Source: Paenibacillus sp. SYP-B4298 (GTDB lineage Bacteria; Bacillota; Bacilli; Paenibacillales; Paenibacillaceae). From it: a stretch of DNA of 64,000 bases. Position 1 is the first letter of the stretch. Every line of letters begins with the position of its first letter. Below are positions 28,820 through 38,100 of this stretch, piece by piece. The stretch covers positions 2,650,001-2,714,000 of the forward strand of contig NZ_CP115484.1 in the NCBI RefSeq assembly GCF_027627475.1, read 5' to 3'. The position numbers and the translations under genes were made by a program. The notes under the pieces were generated by a model, which saw only the letters and a program-made list of their open reading frames with translations, did not search any database and was not told the origin of the DNA.

Positions 28820-29116
28820 TTATTTCTTTGCAAGTCGATTTAGAAGCTTCATCCACTTAGGGCCGAATACTTCGCTTGAGCGACCTCCATTGTAATACTC
28901 TTGAAACTCAATATGTTTTAGCTGTTCATGAATTTTCTGTCCGACATCTGTTCTTAATAAATCTGAAGATGAATCGGATCGAGAGTAGTAATCGTTGCAT
29001 GTTACGCATTTAAAAATTGTTGTCTCACCTGAGCCAGATGCATACCAATTAAGTTCCTCTTGACATTCTGGGCAATAGACAGCATACTTACGCCTGATTT
29101 TATCTACTAGTGACAG
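28820..29116 (-). CDS. Putative zinc-ribbon immunity protein with CTG start
   Basis: An open frame of 98 codons beginning just 1 nt after the stop of the orphan Rhs toxin tail. It encodes two CxxC pairs (CPEC and CVTC, about residues 14-17 and 35-38) and a basic C terminus (KWMKLLNRLAKK). The only plausible start at the 5' end is CTG 29116, seven nt after GGGGTGA; no ATG, GTG or TTG lies further upstream in frame. Tight coupling to a toxin tail suggests an immunity gene, but the family is not recognised. The CTG start is inferred. Confidence 0.55.
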   Translation of the reverse strand: MSLVDKIRRKYAVYCPECQEELNWYASGSGETTIFKCVTCNDYYSRSDSSSDLLRTDVGQKIHEQLKHIEFQEYYNGGRSSEVFGPKWMKLLNRLAKK

Positions 29117-29117
29117 T

Positions 29118-30344
29118 TCACTTCACCCCAAACAATGTTTTGATCATCTCCTGTTGTGCTGCACTTGGCATATTCCAACCTTGACTCGAAGCATAACCAG
29201 ACCCAGTAACACTCCATTGTCCATTATAAAATGACATATTGAAACCAGTATCTGCTTTAGTCAAACCCAGAGAACGATGAGAAATTGTATATCCAACATT
29301 TTGAACGTGTGCTTCTATAGTACCATCACTTCTTATTATTCCAGTAATTGGTCTATTGACCTCAAGTGCTTTGAGAGCAAGATTGTTCATTGCTGGAACT
29401 TTACTAAGAGCTTTACTACCTGATAATATCTTCAACATTGCAGCAGTTCCACCTGCCAATGTCGTTGTATTGTAGGTAAACGTGCCTGTGGTAGCGACCT
29501 CCATTGCGAGTATGCCTGATGCAGGAGATGATAATACTGTTCCAGTTAGAACACCAGCAGAGAACCATTTCACTGCATCCGTCCATGTCCAATCACTTTT
29601 AGCCATATATGCCAGTTGTTGACGAGTTGAATTACTCGCACCCTCAAATGCCGCCACATCCTCAGCTTTCCAACGTGCATATCTGTATTCTAAAGGGTAA
29701 CTATAGGTCTGTAATGGGCCGACAAAATTCTTGCCATTTTTAATTAGATCGCCATCATGAAGCATGTCATCGCTATACATTGATGTAGAGCTATTACACG
29801 CCCCAGAGTGTGACCAATAACCATCAGCAGACTCGCACCAGTTACCTGTTGGATCGATATAGATTAACGGATTATTATGCACGTAAGTGTATAGGTTTGG
29901 GCTTAACGGATTCCCAAGTTCCCCCTCATACGTATCCTCACTAATAAACCTGCCCATCCCCGGATCATACCAGCGCGCTCTCAGGTACTGCAGATCGCTG
30001 CTCTTATCCCAGTACTCGCCCGAGTAGCGGAACGGGTTGTCTACGCCTTCCACCGTAACCAGCGGCTTACCCCACAGGTCATACTCATACTCGTTCACGA
30101 CCGCTCCGCTCGCATTGCGGATGCCCACCACATCGCCATGTCCGTTGTGCAGGTAGTACCCCTTGCTGCTCGCGGCGTCCTCTCTCATCACCAGTGCATT
30201 GCCGCGCAGGTAACTCGCCTTCTTGACTACTGTTCCATTACTTTGTACGGTTCCCTCCGCTACGAGGTGCGCTCCATCATAATATGTCTGGGATGTGAAG
30301 CCTTCATGGAAGAAACTGTAACACTTAGCTTGACAACACGTCAC
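29118..30344 (-). CDS. Orphan Rhs C-terminal toxin cassette
   Basis: A 408-residue fragment of an Rhs/WapA protein. After 20 unrelated residues it carries the Rhs-associated core (ARWYDPGMGRFISEDTYEGE ending NPLIYIDPTGNW), nearly identical in DNA to the main rhs gene. A different C-terminal tail of about 245 residues follows, with a hydrophobic middle and ending EMIKTLFGVK. It has no signal peptide and no shell repeats, so it is probably a displaced toxin tip available for recombination rather than a secreted toxin. Its GTG start overlaps the stop of the preceding gene by 4 nt. The toxin activity is not identifiable. Confidence 0.8.
   Translation of the reverse strand: MTCCQAKCYSFFHEGFTSQTYYDGAHLVAEGTVQSNGTVVKKASYLRGNALVMREDAASSKGYYLHNGHGDVVGIRNASGAVVNEYEYDLWGKPLVTVEGVDNPFRYSGEYWDKSSDLQYLRARWYDPGMGRFISEDTYEGELGNPLSPNLYTYVHNNPLIYIDPTGNWCESADGYWSHSGACNSSTSMYSDDMLHDGDLIKNGKNFVGPLQTYSYPLEYRYARWKAEDVAAFEGASNSTRQQLAYMAKSDWTWTDAVKWFSAGVLTGTVLSSPASGILAMEVATTGTFTYNTTTLAGGTAAMLKILSGSKALSKVPAMNNLALKALEVNRPITGIIRSDGTIEAHVQNVGYTISHRSLGLTKADTGFNMSFYNGQWSVTGSGYASSQGWNMPSAAQQEMIKTLFGVK
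29845..30284 (-). repeat. Copy of Rhs core sequence (with 32833-33271)
   Basis: About 440 bp matching the core-encoding end of the main rhs gene at 32833-33271, most strongly over 29916-30284. The spacing between the copies is about 3.0 kb in direct orientation, so recombination could swap the tail and delete the DNA between. Confidence 0.9.
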
Positions 30345-30820
30345 TTAAATAAGTTTTTAAAAAATCTCTTCTTGCGTTGCCCATTAATATGACTATAAAA
30401 TTGTTCTCTTGGTAAGCATTTAACATTCATCGTGCCATAACGTTCGAGAAAAGCATTGTATTTTTCTTGATACATACTATTAATAAAGTTCAAAAAATCA
30501 TCTTCACTCAATATATTTATATACCTACCATCATGATCCTTCAATACTATTGAAAAAATATGGTTATTGATTATGAACATGATTTCATATATTTTTAAAG
30601 AGCATTCATGAAACCAAGAAAAACATCCCTCAATAGATAATTCCTGTATCTTTTCAGAGTTCAAATGTATTGTCATTATTAAAAAATCTTCTATGACAAA
30701 TTCATTCTTACTATTCGAGCTATATTTAACATTCATCTTAGTAAGCTCATTTAGAAATCTATCCTTTGATATTTCATTTTCTACAATTCCCAACTTAACA
30801 TAGTAACTTTCTGCTCCCAT
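30341..30820 (-). CDS. Putative immunity protein, 159 residues
   Basis: An AT-rich gene with a GGTGGAG ribosome site, starting 1 nt after the frame of a degenerate toxin tail and overlapping the start of the orphan Rhs cassette. Acidic and aromatic-rich in its middle (IEGCFSWFHECSLKIYEIMF), with a basic C terminus (RKKRFFKNLFK). No transmembrane segment. In polymorphic toxin loci the gene right after a toxin tail is usually its immunity gene; this one would match the ParB-like tail upstream. Family not recognised. Confidence 0.6.
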   Translation of the reverse strand: MGAESYYVKLGIVENEISKDRFLNELTKMNVKYSSNSKNEFVIEDFLIMTIHLNSEKIQELSIEGCFSWFHECSLKIYEIMFIINNHIFSIVLKDHDGRYINILSEDDFLNFINSMYQEKYNAFLERYGTMNVKCLPREQFYSHINGQRKKRFFKNLFK

Positions 30821-30821
30821 T

Positions 30822-31121
30822 TTATTTCTCCACCTTAATAGGCAATTGTTTTAGACCTGCCTGTTGCGCTGCCCACCAACAATGATGACCATCAAGATCT
30901 GCATAGTCCCATCATCAAGTATTCTCAATAATATTGGACTGCATATTATACTATTCTGATGTATGTAATCTCTAGCTAATTTCAATGCTTCTGCACAAGC
31001 TGCTCCAACTTTCTTTCTACCGACACTCTGGTTGTCAATGCAAAACACCCCAAGTTGTCCTACATATCTTACGACATGGAAGCATATTCTTGAAGGTGTC
31101 TTGATTTTTCTACGTTAGGGG
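30822..31121 (-). pseudogene. Degenerate toxin tail, ParB-like
   Basis: One frame gives VVRYVGQLGVFCIDNQSVGR and CAEALKLARDYIHQNSIICSP. After a frameshift near 30905 another gives DLDGHHCWWAAQQAGLKQLPI, followed by KVEK and a stop. The second part matches the ParB/sulfiredoxin-like pattern DGHHR..AA..AG...PV.VE, a fold known among polymorphic toxins; the usual Arg is Cys here. It ends 1 nt before the 159-residue gene. The reading frame is broken and no Rhs core precedes it, so it is a remnant. Confidence 0.5.
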
Positions 31122-31346
31122 TTCGTCATTCCCTACACTCCCATGTGGAATGAAGCCTTCTCTTCTGACATATAGTATATTGGCGCTGCCTCCCATTAGT
31201 ATCAAGCCTAATAGGATTAATTTAATTGAGAATTTATCTTGGGTTATTTGAGTGAAGCCATTGCTAAAACTACTGAAGGATGGTGCTCCGACTTTCTGTG
31301 ATCTTCATTTCGGAACCTAGTATTGCTTTTTTCGCAAGAAGTGAGT
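31122..31346. other. Intergenic remnant between tail cassettes
   Basis: A short minus-strand frame (MGGSANILYVRREGF, near 31195) suggests another decayed cassette. I see no complete gene or regulatory element. Confidence 0.3.
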
Positions 31347-31799
31347 TTAATTATCTGAATCATTTAGGCCGATTATTTCATTATCCCAATACCTCAATAT
31401 TTCTGTAATTATAGCCTCTTGATATTTGACATAAATATAATTTTCTTCGAACTTCAAGATCCTTCTACCAGTACTGCCTAGGTCTTTCGAAAAACAAATA
31501 AATCGAGCGGAATGGGCTACTGGAAAAGGAGCATACTCCACAACACCAATCTCTTTAATATTTGTCCATTTTAACATTTTTTTAACTTTATATGAACAAA
31601 AAGCTATACCCTCACTCCCTATAATGATTCTTTTATCTAATATAGTAAAATAAAAATAAAATGACAACATAAATAACCACAAAAAGGATATTATTATTTT
31701 TATAACCACGCTTATTTCAATTAAAAATAATATCACTATAGGAATGAAAGATATTAAGAATAAATATAACCCAAAAGAAATAATTGTTTTATTATTCAC
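31347..31799 (-). CDS. Two-TM membrane protein, putative immunity
   Basis: A 150-residue AT-rich gene. Two transmembrane segments (about residues 6-28 and 32-53) precede a cytosolic domain with alternating strands (IIIGSEGIAFCSYKVKKMLKW). It is the first intact gene after the main rhs gene, whose tail is glycine-zipper-like and probably membrane-active. A membrane immunity protein is therefore plausible, but it lies 355 nt away with no coupling. Family not recognised. Confidence 0.6.
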   Translation of the reverse strand: MNNKTIISFGLYLFLISFIPIVILFLIEISVVIKIIISFLWLFMLSFYFYFTILDKRIIIGSEGIAFCSYKVKKMLKWTNIKEIGVVEYAPFPVAHSARFICFSKDLGSTGRRILKFEENYIYVKYQEAIITEILRYWDNEIIGLNDSDN

Positions 31800-32153
31800 A
31801 AATAAAAATCTCTTAATAGGAATCCCCTCACATTTTCTATTTACAGTTAGTAGCTTTTAGTACAACCCCGTAAATTCGGACAGGGAATAGCCAGCCACAA
31901 TAACTCAACTAAGTAATTGTAATGTTGTCGTTAGAATCATATGTTTCGAGAACTATGAATAGTTGCACAATAACATTTAACGGGAGAAGGCTCCAAGCGT
32001 GCAGAGCCCCCTGATAAGCAGCAGTGTTTCACTTATAATGGTTATCGTTTGACCCATTCACGGGTTTAAGCACGCCGTAGCCCTTACTTGCAGCATACTG
32101 TATTAATCGCCTCTGAAGCAAATTATGGACAATAATTTGAGGAATAGCACAGT
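31800..32153. other. Gap after the main rhs gene
   Basis: No open frame with a ribosome site and no clear terminator were found on either strand. Confidence 0.35.
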
Positions 32154-35100
32154 CTACTCTTTGTTATTTATTGGCTCCCGAATCTGAAAATATCTTTTAT
32201 GATGATCACTTATATTAGCAACTACCGGAAAATCGAGTTTCACACTTTGCACAAGTTGATTATTAACCATATAGGTAATTGTGTTTTGAGAGGAATTATA
32301 TATAATACTAGTAGTGTATTCGACAGTGACTGAAGTATTTGCTGACCTGACTGCAACCTTATGAACCGAAGATAATACATTTTTAACAACTTGGTTATCC
32401 CCAGTTTTTAAAACATTGAGTGTTATTTCATGAATAAGTTTTTTGGTACCGCTCTCGAATGCTTCCAAAGCAACCGAAGTTGCTCCACCAAGCGCACCGG
32501 ATGCAGCTCCAATTCCAGCACTTATTAGTATACTTTCAATACTTACATCCTTGACTGAATCATTAAAACTTTTTCCTTTTGCAAGATTATTTCCTACCTG
32601 ATTTACATAGTCACCAGACGCTGCTCCAACAGCACCTGCAGCAAATGTAGCTACTAATAATGTGGTTGCAGTTCCTCCAGTAGCCACAGTAATATCAATT
32701 GCCCCTCCAACTACAGCACCATTCAGCCCACCTCCTGCAACACCAGAAAGTACATCTGTTCCTTGAAAGGCTGCCGTTATACCTCCTATTAAACCACCAA
32801 GTATTGCTCCTGTAATTGTCGCGATAAAATGCCCTGTGGGATCAATATACTTCAACGGATTATTATGAACATACGTATACAAATTCAAACTCAGTGGGTT
32901 ATTCAGTTCCCCCTCATACGTATCCTCACTAATAAACCTGCCCATCCCCGGATCATACCAGCGTGCTCTGAGGTATTGTAGCTCGCTGCCTTTATCCCAG
33001 TACTCGCCCGAGTAGCGGAACGGGTTGTCCACGCCTTCCACCGTGACCAGCGGCTTGCCCCATAGGTCATACTCGTACTCGTTCACGACTGCTCCGCTCG
33101 CATTGCGGATGCCCACCACATCGCCATGTCCGTTGTGCAGGTAGTACCCCTTGCTGCTCGCGGCGTCCTCTCTCATCACCAGCGCATTGCCGCGTAGATA
33201 ACTCGCCTTCTCGACTACTGTTCCATTACTTTGCACGGTACCTTCCGCTACGATGTTCGCCCCATCATAGTAATAGCGCGTCCGTACCCCGTTCTCCTTG
33301 CGCTCGACTAGCAGATTGTCCCCGTTATAGCTGTATTCTACCGTCTTGCCATTGGAGCCCTCTACCTTCGTCAGCCGATCCCATTCATCATACGTATACG
33401 CCACATCATCCAACATCAGACTGTCCGTGCTATCCGTTGTATACGTCGCGCGGTTCCCCTTCACATCATAGCTGTAGGCTTCGTTGTTGTACGACGAGGT
33501 ACTGATCCGGTTTAGAGCGTCATACGTGAACTGGCGGTTCTCTACGCCGCTGCTCCGACTTTCGGTAATCTTTGTGATATTCTGGTTGGCATCGTGCGTG
33601 TAGCTGTAGCTCTTCAACAGCGCGGCGCTTCGCTGATGCTTCAGCTCGCTCAGCTTGCCGAAGCTGTAGCCGTACTCGCTCACCACACCGTTGGCCTGCT
33701 GCTGGGTCTTCATTCGCCCCGCCGCCGTGTACGTATAGCTCGCCTGGGTCACGTTGTTCCACTTCAGCTCCGTCAACTGGTTCACCTTGTTGTAGCTGTA
33801 GCTCACCGTATCCCCGAATGGCATCACCAGTTGGCTCCGGTTCCCTGCCGAATTGTACGCATACGACAACTGCTTTCCATCCGGGTACTTCACACTGGCG
33901 AGCTCTCCCGTATAGGCCTTGTACGTATACGTGGTCGTTCCCGTGCGATCCGTCATCGTCTTCCGTGAACCATCGGCATCATACGTGTAGCTGATCGTCT
34001 CGGTCGGTCCCTGCTTGTTCAGCAGCAAGCCGCGGTTGGAATAGCTGTAAGCGAAGCTTTGCCCCTTCTTGTCCACCCTCTTGATCCGGTTGCCATTGCC
34101 GTCATAGTAATGCTTCTGCACCCTAGACTCCGGGTCGGTCGCCCGTATGAGCTGCCCCCGCTCATCATATTCCTTTGTTGTATGCGTCTGATCCGGGTAG
34201 GTCGTCCGGGTCAATTGCCCTGCCCGATTGTATGCGTACTGATAGCTTTCCTGATTCGCATTCGTCACGCCGACCAGTTGACCCAGCAGGCTGTACGTGT
34301 ATTGCGTCACCAAGTTTTTCGCATCCTGCTCGCGGATCAGACGGCTCGCAGGGTCATAGCTGCCTGTCCATACCGTCGTATACCCGCTGCCCTGCTTCTC
34401 TTCCTTCTTGATGACACGTCCGATCTCATCCCGAGTTTCGCGCAGACTGTTGCCGTCGGCATCTGTGCTCACGATGGTATTGTACAGATCATCGTATGCT
34501 ACCGTTGTCTTGCTCTGATTCGGTAAGGTGACAGTGATACCGCGTCCCCACTTATCATACGTGAATACGCTCCGATTCCCCAGCGTATCCTCGCTCCAGC
34601 TCAACTGCCCATAGCTGTTGTACCCGTTCTTCGTCTTGGCCTTCAACGTCCCGTTCTCGATCCAGCCGCTCTCCGTCTCCATCCCCAGCGGGTTCCATTT
34701 GACATAGCGGATGCGGCCCAGCTCATCCGTCTGACGGATTTCGTTGGCGACATCATAGATCGTGAACGTTATGGTCTTCCCATCCGGGTGCTTCATCTCG
34801 AGCATACGGCCTAATTTGTCATAGGTGTAACTCGTCGTCTGGTTGTTGCCGTCCACATAGCTCGCTACGGTGCCTGTACTGGCATTGTAGGTGGCCTTTA
34901 CCACTTGGCTGCGGCTGATGCCATCCGCATCCTTGTATGGCATCGTAATTTGTGTCGGATACGCATAGCTGTAGGCACTGCCATACACGATCTGCGTATC
35001 CAGGTTACGATTCGTCTCCTTGGTGCGTACCAGCGTAACATTTCCATAGGCATCATAGGTGAATTCGACATGCTGCAAGACGGCTCCTGTCGCTGTCGTA

Positions 35101-38100
35101 TCCCGCAGCTTCATTTCCGTAATATCTCCCTGCGCATTCCGGGACACTAGCTCCGTATAGATGCTCTTCCCATCTGCCACTGGCTCTATCGAAGACAGCA
35201 GACGGCGAGTCGTGCTGTGATAGGTATAGGTCGACACCTTGCCTAGCGGGTCGGTTGCGCTCGTGATATTTTTGTAATCATCATACACCTGTGAGGAGAC
35301 CACGGCAGGCGAAGCCACCTGAGATTGCTTGTTTCTGTACCGTGTGGATGCCTTGATCGGCTCCATTCTGCGCTTCGCTTCATCGTAGGTCAACTCGGTC
35401 ACTTTCTGTTGTGTCCCATCATCGACGACGATTCGGGTGTTATAGTAGACCGCGCCGATTTCATGGTTCACATGCTGCTTTTTATACGTCATCTGGGTTT
35501 CCAGCAGCCCATCGAACAACGTATTCGTGAACGTAGCATTCGTGCCGTAGGTGCTGCCCATATCCCCTCCGTAGACGACCGACGAGGTATGATAGGTTTC
35601 TGTCGTCTGATTGCTGTAGGTGACGGTATCCTTGCGGCTTGCGATGCGGTAGGACTGATTCACCTGATTCTGGCCGATAAATCGGGTGACCGGATTGACC
35701 TCATACGTGTAGTCCGTTCTGGACCCTGTCGGATGGGTAATCCCGGTAAGCAAGGCGTATGGATTGCTCGTATTCGGCGCATTGCCAATGAGACTGAACT
35801 TCGCTTGGCGAATCGCATAGTTATAGGTCGTTGTCCGATTCATCGGATCGATGACCTGGCTTAGCAGCTCCTTGCCGTCGCTGCTCGTTTTCTTGTACGT
35901 AACGATTCGGTCGCCCTGCGTCAGCTTCACTTGCGTGGTCGAATAGTCAATCGAGAGCACATTGCCCACAGCATCGGTAATCTTCGTCAGCACCGTCCCA
36001 TACGGCGATACGTTGGCATAGGTGAAGCTGACCGTATTGCCATAAGCGTCCTTAATTTGAAGCAGTTGTCCATTAACATCGAAATACTGCGCTGTTCCAT
36101 AGACGGACTTGAGTGCGTAGGAAGATGTTCTACCGCCATAGGTCACCGAAGTGTCCGTCACAAAGGACAGATCGGAGTACGGGTAGTTCTTCAACTGGCT
36201 GCCTTGAATCTCGTAGACACCACCGCTGCCCAGATTCAGATAGAGCCTGTTATTCTCTCGCTTCACATACGAGATGTTCCAGCTCCAGCCCTTGCCGATC
36301 GGAAAGCGCTTGTCCTCAGGCTTGTCCTTTGTCGTATTGGTCGTATAGTACGGCATGACCTCGGAGATGGAGTAGCCGATCGAACCGACCGTGGACACAT
36401 ACGTTTTGTAAAGATGATAGCCTTTCTCGTAGCTTCCCGATCTCCCACTGCTATGATAGTCCCCATTATTGACCTTGTTATATTCCACTTGAGCCGCTTC
36501 TCTTGTACTATAAGGCCCTCGTCGGCTTCTCTCAATGGAATCGAGTACATAGTCTGTATACTTGGGCGTATACTCATTGGATTTAAAGCTGAACTCCTCC
36601 ACATACATGCGATTTTTTTGCTGCACCCCACATGGGTGACGCGTCTCGGGCGTTAGTACCGGGGGGTTAACCAAGGCATGCTGAAGATTCTGAAAGGTGT
36701 CGTACCTCTTCGGTCCCGTTACTATTCCCGTTCCCGTACCTGTCCACACCAATCCTAGGTTTTCATCACTCCCACACCCATATTTCTTAATGATCGAGTC
36801 ATATTTCCGCGTCAAATCATAGAACTCTTTGCTTATAGTTTTTGTTTTATCCACATCAAAGCCGAACCCGTCATAGACCAAATCATGCTGGACATCCATA
36901 TCATAATATTGGGCATTATTACTGTCGTAGGTTCGACTTAAGGTGAAGGAGAGACCATTTCTTCCGGGCAAGGTCAGATCGGATTCGGACACGGATAACC
37001 CGCCAGATAACAAGGAAATCTGCTCTCCGTATAAGCCCACCTGAAACGGCGCCTCCGACATCTTGGCGAGCGGCCTGTTGATCTCAGGCGGATCGGGAAT
37101 GGTCGCTGCAGCTATTGCGAATCGGGATGACGGTTGGACCTGCGATTGTTCATCGCCATCTTCAACCTGAGCTTGTTCATCATGTTCGCTTGAGGACGTC
37201 TCCTGCTCTTCTTCCCCCACTTCCTCCGGCGCTTCAGCCTGTTCCGGCAACGGAATGTGCTGGATGGAGGCCTCCCACTCCTGCTTCAGGGCTTCAGTGT
37301 CGAAGTCGGACTCTACCTCGCTCTCTGCCTCCTCTGAAGCATTGACTACCGTTCGCGGTTGGAGGTTCAACTGCGGCCCTCCACTGACATCCATGGCTTG
37401 CCTGCTGTTGAAGCTCTGGATGCGGCCAGATGATGACGGCTCAGCCATCTGTTGCTCCCACAACGGTGTGAACAGCTCTTGCAGACGGATTCCCTGATCC
37501 AGATAGCCTTGAACCCAGGCATCTGTTACATGAAACTCCTCCATCACGTCCTCTTTACTTAAGCTTGCCAGCTCCTGCTCTAGCTGCTCCTGCTGCTCGG
37601 CTTGCTGACGCCTGCTCTCGATCAGTGCCCGCTCGGCCTCCAGCCGCAGCTCGCCCAAGCGCTCGACATCCTCTGGCGCCTGCTCCTGGCTATCGGGGGA
37701 TGGCAGCTTCTCTTCCTTCTGCTGCTCCTTCCCAGGCTGCTCAGGCTGTGGCTGTTCTTCTTCTGACGGCGTAGTGTCCGTCTGGTAACGAACCATACCG
37801 TAGCCATACTCTTCCACTGCCCCGAGCGGTTCGGCGGTCGTCCGCAACAGCTCCATCAACTCGGCAGCCTGCAGGGAAGGAAATGTCGACCGATATAACG
37901 CGGCAATTCCTGCGGCATAGGCTGCCGCGCCGGATGTTCCAGAGTGTGTCACCACCTCGCCGTGCAGTCCTAGCCCCGGCACGTCACTGCCTGGCGCCAC
38001 CACATCCAGCTCACTTCCTGTATTGGACAGCTCCAGCCGCTGACGGTTCTCATCCACAGCGCCGACCGCAATAACGGTATTGAATCCCGCCGGATAGTCC

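Noticed and set aside
33300-36300. CRISPR-like array
   Set aside because: The periodicity comes from imperfect YD repeats in coding sequence; there are no constant repeats with unique spacers.
34059-36656. Several plus-strand open frames of 120-240 codons
   Set aside because: All lie opposite the repetitive YD-encoding part of the rhs gene and consist of Arg/Leu/His-rich mirror sequence.
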